A stretch of DNA of 64,000 nt, from contig NW_026516222.1 of assembly GCF_025602895.1 (NCBI RefSeq), forward strand, positions 186,001 to 250,000, read 5' to 3'. The stretch comes from Polychytrium aggregatum (taxonomy: Eukaryota > Chytridiomycota > Chytridiomycetes > Polychytriales). The translations under genes and the position numbers were made by a program. Under the pieces are notes generated by a model. It did not search any database and was not told where the DNA came from. It saw nothing but the letters and a program-made list of their open reading frames with translations. How positions within the stretch are numbered: the stretch's first letter is position 1; each line of letters starts with the position of its first letter. Below, in pieces: positions 12,126 to 22,801 of the stretch.

Positions 12126-14996
12126 TCAATTTTTCGATCCCGAGTTGCGTTGCACTTGTGCTTGGCAAAGGTCGATCAGTGTGTCCATTTCCGGAAGGTT
12201 GCGGTTGCGGCTGAGGAAGTCGTGGATATCTGCGAGTCCTCCATCCAAGAGTTCGGCCAGTGGTGCCCACGAGTCGTAAGATGGGTCGTATCCCTGCCAG
12301 CGGAGCAAGAACTCGTGTCGATATCCAGGAAGTCGACGTCGTCGGTTGATCCTGTGTCCAATGATCGCTTCGAACACTGATTCGTCGTTGTGGTTGGGTC
12401 CGGGTTCATCAAACACAAGTTGGTCGGTCGATGGTGTGTTGTAGGGGACGAGGGCGGAAGCGGGGAGTTCGGTTGTAAATCGGAGGGTCCTCGGGAGTCG
12501 AAGTCGATATCCAGTCGTTCCGATCTTCTCGATGATCTTGAAGGGTCCCAAGTACGGCATCCGCATCTTGGAGGGTGTGACGTCGTCCGTGCTGAAGTGA
12601 TACGCGGTCGTGTCGATCAGGACTTGGTCGCCAATGTCGTAGCCGATATCGCGTCGATGTCGGTTGGCGTAGTACAGGGCCCGGTCCTGGGCCTTGCCGA
12701 TGTTGTCCGAGACCAAGTCCAGAGTCGCTTGCATCTCCTCGATCGACTGTGCTGCAGGGTTGGACTCGGCGATGATGTCGGTGTTGGCAGGAGTGCGAGG
12801 ATGCTGACCGTGCATCAGGAAGAAGGGCGAATGTCCAGTCGAAGCTGAGCTGTGTGAGTTGAGCGCGAACTGGATGTATGGCACTTGATCGATCCAGCGG
12901 GAGCCGAGGGCCAGAGTCGAACAGCGGATGGCCTCGGCGACGGTTGCCACAAAGCGTTCGACTTGTCCGGCGGCCTCGTGGTGGTGGGCAAAGGCGATCC
13001 GGAGTTCGGTCTTGAGCAGAGTGTTAAGTCCTGTCCAGAAGGCCGACCGGAAGCGTGTGTCGTGATCCGAGATGAAAGTGCCGGCGAGTCCAAAGTGCAC
13101 AAAGACATCGCGGAAGTACTGGCGGGCGACGTCTTCGGCCGAGTCGGTCTTGTTGCCAGGAACCAGGACGACGTACTTGGTGAGGGAGTCGACAAAGATC
13201 GTGATCGAGTTGAAGGTGCGTCCCGAGAGTGAGTCCGTGACAGGCGGGAGTCCGAGGATGAAGTCGAGGGCGACAGTGTCCATCTTGCGGGTGGCCACAG
13301 GGATCCGGGAGAAGTGACCGTATGCTTGTTGTCGTCGGATCTTGGCTCGCTGGCAGATGTCGCAGTGCGAGACCCACTCGGCAATGTCCTTGGACATGGC
13401 GGGCCAGTAGTAGTGTGTCGAGATGGCTTTGTAGAGCGTGTTGGTGCCGGGGTGAGCTGCACAGACAGAGTCGTGGTGGTCCTTGATGATCGAGATGCGG
13501 AGGTCCTTGCCGGGGATGCAGATGCGGGTCGAGTCGAAGTAGAGAATCCCGTGTCGAAGTGAGAAGCGGTGCAGCTGTGCCTTCATCCACGGCTTGAGTC
13601 CGTCGGTCGAGTTGTCGCGGAGGACCGAGATCAGTGCTGACAGGATCGGGTCGGAGCTGTACTGAGTGCGGATGGTGTCCAAGAGATCGTCGGGCGAGGG
13701 TCCGAGGTTGACAATCGCGTTGATGATCGAGACTTGGACGGCCTTGGAGATGGCTGTCGGTGTGCGCGAGAGCACGTCGGCGACCTTGTTCCACGAGCCG
13801 GGGATCCACTGGATCTCGAGGTCAAAGTCCAGCATCGTGTCGATGGCTCGCTGTTGGCGCTTGTTGAGGGTCTTGGAGTCGAGGATGTGCTTGAGCGCCT
13901 TCTGGTCGGTGTGGAGGAAGACTTTGCGGCCGACGAGGTAGTTCTTGAACTTGTCGAGGTGGCGGGTGATCGACAGCAGCTCGCCGTTGTAGGGCGAGTA
14001 GTTGAGTTCGGATCCGTGCAGTTTCTGCGAGTTGAAAGCGATGGGGCGCACCGTGCCGGATCCGTCCATGTCCTGCCCGATCCATCCACCAATCGATGCG
14101 CTTGACTCGGACCAGTCGGTGAAGAGGTGAATGTCCTTGTCCGGGTTGACCATGTGCAGCGACTGAGGCGAGAGCAACTTGAGCTGCTCGAAGGCGGCGA
14201 TGGCGTTGTCGTCCCAGACGACGGACTTGGTCGAGTTGGCGGAGCGGGTGGTGATCAGAGTCGAGAGTGGACCGGCGAGGGCAGCGTAGCCAGGGACAAA
14301 GCTCATGATGGTGTTGGTCAAGCCGAGGAAGCTGCGGAGTTCGTGTTCGGTCGTTGGTCGCGGGTAGTTCTTGATGGCGTCGATGCGCGAGGGATGCACT
14401 TGGATGCGTCCTTCGCCGATGATGAAGCCGAGATAGGTGACGGTCGAGTTGAAGAACGAACACTTCTCGGGTCGGATCTTGAAGCCGTGTCGGTGGATCT
14501 TGTCGAGGACCAGTTCGATGTGGCGGATGTGCTGGTCCTCGTCCTCGGATGCGATCAGGATGTCGTCGATGTAGACGAACACAAAGTCGTCGATGAACTC
14601 GCGGAAGATGTCGTTCATCGCGGCTTGGAACACGGAGGGACTGTTGGCGAGGCCGAAGGGCATCACAAGCCACTCAAAGTGGCCGTACTTGGTCCTGAAG
14701 GCCGTCTTGGGGGTGTCGGCGTCGGCAATGCGGATCTGGTGGAATCCGCGTTGCAAGTCGAGCTTGGAGAAGACACGGCACTTGGACAGGCGGTCGATGA
14801 TCTCGCGCATGTTGGGCAGCGCGGTGCGGTCCTTGACGGTGATCTTGTTGAGGGCGCGGAAGTCAAAGACGAGTCGGAACTTGTCGCCCTGCTTGACCCA
14901 GAAGATCGGTGCGCCGAAGGGCGAGACGGACTTGCGGATGTGGCCGATCCGGAGCAATCGGTCGAGTTCGTCTTTGAGACGAGCGAGTTCTTCGGC
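12126..14996 (-). pseudogene. I1 pol, RT to chromodomain part
   Basis: Downstream three quarters of family C Pol, cut at its N-terminal side by the family B insertion just before AEELARLKDELDRLL. It contains RT (FVYIDDILIASEDED), RNase H (LFTDWSESSASIGGW), the integrase HHCC finger (HPGTNTLYKAISTHYY, CDIC), a DD35E core (ISDHDTRF, HHHEAAGQVERF) and a divergent chromodomain. It is intact in frame, but separated from gag and protease at 20.9-22.8 kb. It is nearly identical to I2 Pol. Confidence 0.9.
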
Positions 14997-15381
14997 TGTG
15001 AGGACCACGACAAGCAACGACACTGGACGACCAGGTGCTTGGCGAACAACGATAAGCTATATTACGACTTATCAGATAACAACAAGTGTTGTTCGAACTG
15101 CAGATACAAAATGGGTGCAAGAAAGGAGGGGCTTTATAGCCAAGAGGGAAACCGAAGGGCGAAAGTGGGCGAGAGGGGTGGAGCGACAAACGAGGGACGA
15201 GATGGGGGTGCGAGGGAGGCGGAGCTGCTAGAGAGAGGGGCGAAGCACAGCGCAGTCGGAGGCGAAGTAAGAGTCATCGGCGCCAGCCAATCAGGGAATA
15301 CACGCCAAGACAAACAAACATGACTCACGGTGCATCACGCGCAGCAGTCCACACGTGTTCCCAACGTGCATGATCATCACA
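14997..15381 (-). repeat. 3' LTR of family B
   Basis: TGTGAGGACCACG...GATCATCACA on the plus strand. The pol stop codon (15,382-15,384) abuts the LTR. GGGGAGGGGATGA on the minus strand just upstream is the likely polypurine tract. Confidence 0.93.
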
Positions 15382-18300
15382 TCATCCCCTCCCCAAACTA
15401 CGGCCACTCCTGCGAACAATAAGTCCAGGCTTGTCGGGGTACCGGCGGTGGAAGTCGGCTATCTTGTCGGGAGCGTTAACGTAGTTGGCGGGCTCCCAGC
15501 TGCGATGATCAGTCGAGTAGCCCTTCCAATCAACGAAATAGCTCAACTTACCGCGGACCAGCTTGGAGTCGAGGATCTCCTGGACTTCATACTCCAAGTG
15601 GTCGTCGACGCGGACTGGCGGAGGAGGGTCTTGGATGCGGCCGGGGAGGGTGTTCGACTTGTGGGGCTCAAGGAGGGAGACATGGAACACCGGATGGATC
15701 TTGAGATCCTTGGGAAGGTCGAGGCGGAAGGCGAGGGAACCGATGGCTTCGACGATCTTGTAGGGTCCGATGCGCTGGTAGTCCAACTTCTTGCTTGGAC
15801 GGGTGGTCTTGATGTTGCGTGTTAGGACCCAGACTTGATCGCCAGGAGCGAACTTGGGAGCGTCGGACTTGTGGGCATCCGCAAAGCGCTTGTAGTCCGC
15901 CTTGGCCTTCTCGAGGTTCTCCTTCAGCAACGCCAAGTTGTGCTGAAGGTGTTCGACTCGGTCGGTCGCGGAGGGGACATCGAGGCTGGAAGGAAGGACC
16001 GGAGACTCGAATCGAGGGTTGAAGCCGTAAGTCGCCAGGAACGGGGAGGCCTTGGTCGAGGTGTGCTCGAGGTTGTTGTATGAGAACTCGGCGAGCGGGA
16101 GCAGCATCGCCCAGTCATCCTGCTGGTACGAGGTGTAGCAGCGGAGATGCTGGTTGATGACTTGGTTGACCCGCTCAGTCTGTCCATCGGTTTGGGGGTG
16201 GAACGCCGTGGACAGACTGGTCTTGATGCCGAGTTCTGAGCACAGGGCCTGCCAGAACCGCGAGGTGAACTGGCTTCCTCGGTCCGAGACGATGTTGTCC
16301 GGGAGACCGTGGAGACGGAAGATGTTGTCGAGGAACAGCGACGCTGTTTCCTCGGCACTTGGGAGGGACCGACAGGGAAGGAAGTGGGCCATCTTGGTCA
16401 GGCTATCGACGACGACAAAGATGCAAGTCTTGCCGTTGGACTCGGGGAGGTCGGTGATAAAGTCCATCGTCACCAGAGACCAGGGTCGCGATGCCGTCGG
16501 GAGGGGCTGCAAGTATCCAAACGGCTTATGTCGAGGGACTTTCGAGCGTGCACAAGTGTCGCACGTCGAGACATAAGCCTGGACATCCTTGCGGATTGAG
16601 GGCCACCAGAACTGCCTCGAGATCAGTGCCCGAGTCCGCCGAATGCCAGGATGTCCAACAGCGACAGGATCGTGGCATGACTTGAGGACGGGGACTCGAC
16701 ACGACTCGGGCACAACGATCTTGTCCATGAAGGTGAGGAGACCATCCTTCAGGACATACTTGGGATCGTTGCGGAGCTGGTCCAGGGACGGGTCCTTGGG
16801 TTGCTCCTCGGCAATGAGCTTGAGCAAGTCCACAGGGCGAGTGGAACTTGCATCCGAGGAGCGACGGACGGCACAGGCGAACGACGAAGGTGGCAGCAAC
16901 GGGGGAGGCTCCTTGGACACAGGTGCGGACGGAGGGACGTAGTCCGGGCGGCGGGAGAGAGCGTCGGCCTTGCCGTTCTTTGGACCGGGGAGGTACTGGA
17001 TCCGGAGGTCGAACCGAGACAGGAACTGCGACCACCGGGCGTGTCGCTGGTTGAGGATGCGGGCCGACGCCAGGTATTCCAAGTTCTTGTGGTCGGTAAG
17101 GACTTGGACTGGGTGTTGGGCACCTTCGAGGTAGTGTCGCCAGACCTCGAAAGCCTCCTTGATGGCCAAGAGCTCCTTCTCATAGATGCTGTAGTTGCGT
17201 TCAGCATCCATGAGCGTGCGGGAGTGGAAGGAGCACGGGTGCAGGTGGCCATCGGAGCCGCGCTGGGACAGGACGCATCCGATCGCAAAGTCTGAGGCAT
17301 CAGACTCCACGACAAAGGGCTTGGATGGGTCGGGGTGCGCAAGGACGGGCTCGGAGACGAAGGCTTCCTTGAGGGACTGGAAAGCCTTGTGGGCGTCGGG
17401 GGACCAGCGGAAGACCTGGGACTTCTTGAACAGGAGCGTGAGCGGACCGGCGATCTTGGCATATCCGTCAATGAAGCGACGGTAAAAGTTCGAGAACCCA
17501 ATGAAGGAGCGAAGGTCGGAGACATTGCGGGGGACGGGCCAGTCGACAATGGCGGAGAGCTTTGCTCGTTCCATCTCGATACCCTTGGGCGAGATGACGT
17601 AGCCGAGGAATGAGACCTTGTCCTTGGAGAACTCGCACTTCTCCAGCTTGCAGTACAACTTTGCAGCCTGGAGCTTGGCCAGGACCTGCTTGACGTGATT
17701 TGCATGCTGAGTGGGGTCAGCGCTGTAAATCAAAATGTCGTCAAGGTAGGCAATCGCAAAGTTGTCCAGTTCATCACGAAGGACATCGTTGATGAAGTGC
17801 TGGAAGGTGGCCGGAGCATTGGTGAGTCCAAAGGGCATCACCAAGTACTCGAACTGGCCGTAACGAGTGCGAAAGGCCGTCTTCCACTCGTCGCCTGCGC
17901 GGATACGCAGCAGGTTGTAGGCCCCGCGGAGGTCCAGCTTCGTGAACACCTTCGCGTCCCGGACTCGGTCCAGCATCTCATTGATCAACGGTAAGGGGTA
18001 ACGATTCTTGACCGTGATCGTGTTCAATGCGCGATAGTCCACGCAGAGACGCAGAGAGCCGTCCTTCTTCTTGACGAAAAGGATCGGAGAACCGGCGGGA
18101 GAGGACGAAGGACGGATGAACCCTTTGACGAGGTTGTCGTCGAGGTATTCACGAAGGGCCTTGAGTTCGGGCTCTGACAGGGAGTAGAGCGGTCCGAACT
18201 TGGGGGTCTTGCCGGGCTCCAGGTCGATCGGGCAGTCGTACGTCCGGTGCGGGGGCAACGAATCGGCTTCCTGCTTCGAGAAGACTGAGCCAAACGACTT

Positions 18301-19449
18301 GTACTCCTCGGGGATCGACGTCGAGAGGGGCGTCGGATCCGGATCGGTGGCAGGAAGGACGAGGACTTGGAACACAGTCAGGGGGTCGGGGCTAGACTGT
18401 GTGTCGAGGACGGACTGCTCCAACGACTTGTACCTGATCGCTTGGACACGGACAGGAGCGGGGCTGGGAGCAACGGGACCGGGGAGACCAGGACGGACGG
18501 AGACGAGACCGGAGGGACCAGGACGAGCAGCACAGGAACAGGGCACCTCACTCGGAACACAATCAGAATAACGTTGAGCGATCACTTTATTCTGATCATC
18601 TTCGCGAGTACAAACGGTGCGAGGCGAAGAAGCGAGCACCACAGTGGTGTCGGTAGAGGCACGAGGGAAAACATTGGGTGTGTCGCCAACAAGAGGAAGG
18701 GGAGAAGGAGAAACGGAAGAAACGGAAGGGAGGGAAGAGGCATCCACAACCTTGAGGATGTGGTTTGCAGGACGGGGAAGGCAAAGGAGTCCACGAGCCC
18801 AGTGGAACCTAGGTTCGATGGACTGCAGCCAGGGATAGCCAAGGATAACAGGTTGGTGGGGAGACTTAATGACATCAAAGGAAAGGTGTTGAGTGTAGTC
18901 CCCAAGAACAATCTTGAGGGGTTCCGTCTCAAAAGTGATGGGGCCGGAAGAAAGTGGCTGGCCATCGACACCTTGGACAGGGAGGGGAGTGGATTTGGAA
19001 ACGAGGGGGACCGAGAAGCGGTCAACAAAGCTCTCGTCGATGAAGTTGCCGGAGGCACCAGAATCGACGAGAAGTTGGCAAGAGAGGGAGCGACCAGAAG
19101 GGAGAACAAGAGAAGCGGAGAAAACGGGAGAAGACGAAGAATTCGACGAGACGCACGAAGAAGGCTCGGAGCAGAGATCAGTGTCGGCAGCATGGTTCGA
19201 GCAGATGACCAAGTTCGCAGGTGGTGTGGAGATCGGGAGCTCTGTCAAAGACATCTGGGAGCCAGATGTGCCCTTAGAAGAGGCGGGTTTGACAGAGTGC
19301 GATCCACCACCGACTACATTGATCATTCCACACATAGCCATGCGTTCGACACTTACCTCATGCTCCTTACCATCGACGCTTGCTTCTGGAGGAAGGGGAG
19401 ACGGCTCCAGATCTAAGCCTCCACTTAGATCTGGGCCTGGTCGTTTCCC
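15382..19449 (-). CDS. pol: Family B Pol polyprotein (PR-RT-RH-IN-chromodomain)
   Basis: Reverse-transcribes and integrates the element. The -1 frame is open from the frameshift heptamer (19,443-19,449); the first ATG in this frame is at 19,341 (1,319 codons from there). Domains in order: aspartic protease LLVDSGASGNFID, RT with [15 protein letters not shown] and AYLDDILIYS, RNase H VVESDASDFAIGCVL, integrase zinc finger (HPGIRRTRALISRQFWW, CDTC), DD35E core (TMDFITDLP, VSDRGSQF, HPQTDGQTERVNQ), GPY/F module IGPYKIVEAIG, and chromodomain (YEVQEILDSK, YFVDWKGYSTDHRSWEP). No stop or frameshift was seen. It is probably made only as a Gag-Pol fusion by -1 slippage. Confidence 0.95.
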   Translation of the reverse strand, partial: GKRPGPDLSGGLDLEPSPLPPEASVDGKEHEVSVERMAMCGMINVVGGGSHSVKPASSKGTSGSQMSLTELPISTPPANLVICSNHAADTDLCSEPSSCVSSNSSSSPVFSASLVLPSGRSLSCQLLVDSGASGNFIDESFVDRFSVPLVSKSTPLPVQGVDGQPLSSGPITFETEPLKIVLGDYTQHLSFDVIKSPHQPVILGYPWLQSIEPRFHWARGLLCLPRPANHILKVVDASSLPSVSSVSPSPLPLVGDTPNVFPRASTDTTVVLASSPRTVCTREDDQNKVIAQRYSDCVPSEVPCSCAARPGPSGLVSVRPGLPGPVAPSPAPVRVQAIRYKSLEQSVLDTQSSPDPLTVFQVLVLPATDPDPTPLSTSIPEEYKSFGSVFSKQEADSLPPHRTYDCPIDLEPGKTPKFGPLYSLSEPELKALREYLDDNLVKGFIRPSSSPAGSPILFVKKKDGSLRLCVDYRALNTITVKNRYPLPLINEMLDRVRDAKVFTKLDLRGAYNLLRIRAGDEWKTAFRTRYGQFEYLVMPFGLTNAPATFQHFINDVLRDELDNFAIAYLDDILIYSADPTQHANHVKQVLAKLQAAKLYCKLEKCEFSKDKVSFLGYVISPKGIEMERAKLSAIVDWPVPRNVSDLRSFIGFSNFYRRFIDGYAKIAGPLTLLFKKSQVFRWSPDAHKAFQSLKEAFVSEPVLAHPDPSKPFVVESDASDFAIGCVLSQRGSDGHLHPCSFHSRTLMDAERNYSIYEKELLAIKEAFEVWRHYLEGAQHPVQVLTDHKNLEYLASARILNQRHARWSQFLSRFDLRIQYLPGPKNGKADALSRRPDYVPPSAPVSKEPPPLLPPSSFACAVRRSSDASSTRPVDLLKLIAEEQPKDPSLDQLRNDPKYVLKDGLLTFMDKIVVPESCRVPVLKSCHDPVAVGHPGIRRTRALISRQFWWPSIRKDVQAYVSTCDTCARSKVPRHKPFGYLQPLPTASRPWSLVTMDFITDLPESNGKTCIFVVVDSLTKMAHFLPCRSLPSAEETASLFLDNIFRLHGLPDNIVSDRGSQFTSRFWQALCSELGIKTSLSTAFHPQTDGQTERVNQVINQHLRCYTSYQQDDWAMLLPLAEFSYNNLEHTSTKASPFLATYGFNPRFESPVLPSSLDVPSATDRVEHLQHNLALLKENLEKAKADYKRFADAHKSDAPKFAPGDQVWVLTRNIKTTRPSKKLDYQRIGPYKIVEAIGSLAFRLDLPKDLKIHPVFHVSLLEPHKSNTLPGRIQDPPPPVRVDDHLEYEVQEILDSKLVRGKLSYFVDWKGYSTDHRSWEPANYVNAPDKIADFHRRYPDKPGLIVRRSGRSLGRG
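19409..19449 (-). promoter_or_regulatory. -1 ribosomal frameshift signal, family B
   Basis: On the minus strand, an in-frame G GGA AAC heptamer (19,443-19,449), a 10-nt spacer, then a perfect 9-bp hairpin with arms AGATCTAAG and CTTAGATCT (19,424-19,432 and 19,409-19,417) and a 6-nt loop. The gag stop TAA (19,425-19,427) lies inside the stem. The -1 frame is open across it into pol. Confidence 0.78.
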
Positions 19450-20408
19450 GACTCGAAGTGTTCCTCCTCACCATCATCGTAGACGATGGTTCGGACAACC
19501 TTCGAACGGGGACGGGAGCCGGGAGCCTGAGGACGGGAGCCGGGGAAGCGGGAACCAGAGGCGGGAGCACGGGAGCCGGACTTGAGGGGGCAGGACTTGG
19601 CGACGTGGCCGGGCTTGCCACAGCGGAAGCAGAGGCGCTCCTGGAAGCGGCGGTTCTTCTCCTCGGGGGTCAGGCGGCTGACGACGGCGGCGTCGATCTG
19701 CATCGGCTCGGAGTAGAGAACCGGAGGCTCCTGGGCGGGCGGCTGGAAGGACGGGGTGCGGGAGTTGAAGGCCTGGGTGCCGAAGGAAACAGGGCCAGTG
19801 TTTCGGAGCTCGTTGTTGAGCTCGATGATGCGTGCATCGATCTTGAGGCAACGCTCGACGAACGGGACCAAGCGGAGAGGGAGAGGGTCGATGAAGGAGA
19901 GGCGCTGCTTGATCTCCCTCGACAGGCCACGGCGGAAGGCGGAGATCTTGGCTTCGTCGTTCCAGGGAAGGTCGGCGGCAACGCGGAGGAACTCTGAGGC
20001 ATAATCCATGCACGAGCGGTTGCCCTGTGCCATGGAGGAAAGGAGCAGCTCGGCAGTGTGGGTGCGGTCGGGATCGTCAAACGCTTGGCGAAAGCGTTCC
20101 ATGAACGAGTCGAACGAGTGCAGGATTTGATCGTTCGACTCGATCAAGGGAGTCGCCCACTGGAGGGCCGGACCAGTGAGCAAACTCAAGACGTAACCCA
20201 CCTTGACTTGCTCGGACGGGAACCTGGATGCCTGGAGCATCATGAGCAGGCGGCACTGGTTGACGAAGGGGCGGAACTTTGACCTGGTGCCGTCGAACTT
20301 GTCCGGGGTCGGCATGTGCGGGAGCTGTGGGGCGGCGGAAGAATGTGTGGTCCGGAGGAGAACCAGTTCCTCCTGGAGGGCAACGATTTGGGCCTGGAGT
20401 TGGTCCAT
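19425..20408 (-). CDS. gag: Family B Gag
   Basis: 327-aa capsid protein that forms the virus-like particle and packages element RNA. The N-terminus has a coiled stretch (LQAQIVALQEELVLLRTT), followed by the retrotransposon gag core (KFRPFVNQCRLLMML, FMERFRQAF) and one intact CCHC knuckle, CFRCGKPGHVAKSC. A basic tail ends EEEHFESGNDQAQI. The frameshift heptamer overlaps its last codons. The ATG at 20,408 follows about 120 nt of leader after the 5' LTR. Confidence 0.93.
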   Translation of the reverse strand: MDQLQAQIVALQEELVLLRTTHSSAAPQLPHMPTPDKFDGTRSKFRPFVNQCRLLMMLQASRFPSEQVKVGYVLSLLTGPALQWATPLIESNDQILHSFDSFMERFRQAFDDPDRTHTAELLLSSMAQGNRSCMDYASEFLRVAADLPWNDEAKISAFRRGLSREIKQRLSFIDPLPLRLVPFVERCLKIDARIIELNNELRNTGPVSFGTQAFNSRTPSFQPPAQEPPVLYSEPMQIDAAVVSRLTPEEKNRRFQERLCFRCGKPGHVAKSCPLKSGSRAPASGSRFPGSRPQAPGSRPRSKVVRTIVYDDGEEEHFESGNDQAQI

Positions 20409-20515
20409 GTGGGCTTTGAAAGTGGGGAGCGAGGATGCAGGGAAGACAACAGAGAATAGAAGGATGAGGGCAGCAACGAAGCCTCAGCCAAGCAGGTGGT
20501 CAGACAGAGAGAGGG

Positions 20516-20526
20516 AGTTCGAACAA
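20516..20526 (-). promoter_or_regulatory. Self-priming PBS of family B
   Basis: TTGTTCGAACT (minus strand), 2 nt inside the 5' LTR, is perfectly complementary to AGTTCGAACAA at 20,631-20,621 in the LTR. A TATAAAG box lies 39 nt before that segment, which makes it the probable mRNA 5' end. This is the arrangement of Tf1/sushi self-priming. Confidence 0.65.
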
Positions 20527-20528
20527 TA

Positions 20529-20913
20529 TGTGAGGACCACGACAAGCAACGACACTGGACGACCAGGTGCTTGGCGAACAACGATAAGCTATATTACGAC
20601 TTATCAGATAACAACAAGTGTTGTTCGAACTGCAGATACAAAATGGGTGCAAGAAAGGAGGGGCTTTATAGCCAAGAGGGAAACCGAAGGGCGAAAGTGG
20701 GCGAGAGGGGTGGAGCGACAAACGAGGGACGAGATGGGGGTGCGAGGGAGGCGGAGCTGCTAGAGAGAGGGGCGAAGCACAGCGCAGTCGGAGGCGAAGT
20801 AAGAGTCATCGGCGCCAGCCAATCAGGGAATACACGCCAAGACAAACAAACATGACTCACGGTGCATCACGCGCAGCAGTCCACACGTGTTCCCAACGTG
20901 CATGATCATCACA
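20529..20913 (-). repeat. 5' LTR of family B
   Basis: 385 bp, apparently identical to 14,997-15,381. Contains TATAAAG (20,670-20,664 on the minus strand) and the self-primer segment (20,631-20,621). Confidence 0.93.
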
Positions 20914-21857
20914 TCGGCCGACATTTGGTAGAGCGACGACCAGGTTGGCTTGGCAGAGTCGTCGAGTTGGATGTTCATGTCGATGCCGGGTCGGTGAGGC
21001 GGGAGTTCCTTGAGTTCGTTGAAGGCATCGCGGTACTTTGCGATGATGGATCGGTGTTCGGGGGTCAGTGGTTCGAGGACACGGGCAAGTTGGGCAACGG
21101 GGTCGTAGGGTTCAACAGCAACTGTATTCAAGTCACTGCTCAGAGTACAAACATACACGGCGCCGGGAGTCGAAGCCAGTGCGTTGATCTGCTGGGTCGA
21201 CATGTGGTACTGGGATCGGAGTTCGAGGGTCGTGAGTGGCATTCCGGTGTCGGGTCGCGATGCCGTCCAAGTGTGGTGCTTCCCGTCGATCGAGAACTTG
21301 ATTCGGTTGGAGGGCCAGTCGATCTCGGGGTTGGTCTGGTCGAGCCAGTTCTTGCCGAGGATAACGTCCCAGGTGAGTGGCGCGGTGAAGAGGTTGATGC
21401 GGGCGTGGTAGTCGTGGATGGTGAGGTCGACGGGATCGGTGACGGAGGACGGGAAGGACTTGCCGTTGGGCATCGTGACGGCGTTGGCGGTGGTCTTGGT
21501 TCGAAGGTCGAGGGTCGAGGCGAGGGTCTCGGAGATGTGCGAGTTGGTCGCACCAGGGTCGATGAGGACGGTGATCGGGGAGCCGTTGAGGGTGGCGTCG
21601 ATCACAAGCAGTCCCTTGCCGTGGTTGGCGGCAATGCGGTGGGGTTCGTCGATGAGAGAGTTGATCAGGTGAGGTCCGGTGGCGAGAGTCAATAGTTCAG
21701 CGTCGGGGGTCGGAGTCGGATGGCGGCAACTCGCCGGGTCCTTCAGAGGTCGTAGTATCCAGGGGTTGCCGCCTCGTCGTTTCCCTGATCTTCGTAGAAG
21801 GTGGCCTGGTCGGCGGTCTCGACGATGGCGTTGATGCGGGGCTGGTTCAAGGGACAC
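20914..21857 (-). pseudogene. I1 pol, protease part
   Basis: N-terminal part of I1 Pol in the -1 frame relative to gag, with the protease motif VLIDPGATNSHI (DPGA instead of the usual DSGA/DTGA). It runs to SSLYQMSA, where family B inserted. It rejoins conceptually with the segment that begins at 14,996. Confidence 0.88.
21722..21785 (-). promoter_or_regulatory. -1 frameshift signal, I1 copy
   Basis: Same module as in I2: heptamer at 21,779-21,785, 5-nt spacer, and 9-bp stem arms at 21,765-21,773 and 21,722-21,730. Confidence 0.68.
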
Positions 21858-22801
21858 TGCGAGGCGATGTGGCCGAACTTGCGGCAGCGGAAGCAGCCTC
21901 CGTTACGGCGGAGGTACTCCTTCTCGCGGTCGGTGAGCTTCTTGATCGGGCGCATGTCGACGTTGTCGAGGTCCATGGCGTTGGGGTCACGTGCGGGAGG
22001 CTGGGTCGGCTGGAAGGCGGGACGAGGAGGACGGACCATTGGGCGGAACTGCGGCTGACCAGGTGGAGCGCGGAAGAGAGGAGGTCGCTGGAACTGGAGC
22101 TCGCGGAAGGGTTGATCGCGGAACTGAGTGCGAGCGGGCTGCTGCATCAGGGGTTGCGATTGACCCATAATGGACTCGTATCGCTCGGCGAGGGCCATGG
22201 CATCTTCGAGGGTGGCTGTGTTGGAGTCAAGCTTCCATTCGACTTCGATGCGCACCCTGTGCTTGAGCTTGGTGAGGTAGCGCTGCAGGTTCTGGCGGTT
22301 GTTGCTGAAGTGGGGCAGCTCGAGGAGGAGATCGCGGAAGCGAGAGTTGAACTGCTCGACGGAGCCGGTGTGGCGCAGTGCTTCGAACTCATCCTCGGTG
22401 GTGCGCAGCGAGGTGGACGGAAGGAAGGTGTCGCGGACGAGGGACAGGACGGCGGCCGGGGTCAGGTTGTCGAGTTGCTTGCCCTGGGACCAGAGGCGCC
22501 ACCAGGTCTTGGCCTTGCCCTTGAGGTTCATGGCGACGGTGGCGACAGCGGTGGCGTCATCGAGACTGTGGAAAGCAATGTACTCGGTCATTGAGAAGAC
22601 AAACTCGTCAACGACAGCAGCCTTACGCTCGCCAGTGAAGGCGTCGGGGAGCGGGATCTTGGGACGCTTGAAACCGGGAGGGACCGTGGGGAGATTCGGC
22701 TGGGCAGTCAGGGCGGAGAGGACCAGGGCGCGGTCCTCGAGCGATAGTTGTTCAAGGGCCTGGAGACAGGCATTGACGGCGGGATCGACCGATGCTACCA
22801 T
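21743..22801 (-). CDS. gag: I1 Gag (family C)
   Basis: 352 aa with a gag domain (LKGKAKTWWRLWSQGKQ, SVEQFNSRFRDLLLELPHFS) and CCHC knuckle CFRCRKFGHIASQCP. The start codon uses the last base of the 5' LTR plus TG of the PBS. It is intact, but its pol is split by family B. Confidence 0.9.
   Translation of the reverse strand: MVASVDPAVNACLQALEQLSLEDRALVLSALTAQPNLPTVPPGFKRPKIPLPDAFTGERKAAVVDEFVFSMTEYIAFHSLDDATAVATVAMNLKGKAKTWWRLWSQGKQLDNLTPAAVLSLVRDTFLPSTSLRTTEDEFEALRHTGSVEQFNSRFRDLLLELPHFSNNRQNLQRYLTKLKHRVRIEVEWKLDSNTATLEDAMALAERYESIMGQSQPLMQQPARTQFRDQPFRELQFQRPPLFRAPPGQPQFRPMVRPPRPAFQPTQPPARDPNAMDLDNVDMRPIKKLTDREKEYLRRNGGCFRCRKFGHIASQCPLNQPRINAIVETADQATFYEDQGNDEAATPGYYDL

Larger units (their letters stand above)
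14997..20913 (-). mobile_element. Complete Gypsy family B element
   Basis: 5,917-bp element with 385-bp LTRs that appear identical, perfect TSD TCGGC (14,992-14,996 and 20,914-20,918), intact gag and pol frames, a self-complementary PBS and a frameshift signal. It inserted in the RT coding region of I1. All parts expected of an autonomous chromovirus-type element are present. Confidence 0.95.

Noticed and set aside
20516-20528. GTTCGAA in the family B leader as part of a tRNA gene T-loop
   Set aside because: No cloverleaf surrounds it, and the perfect match to the LTR segment explains it as a self-priming PBS.
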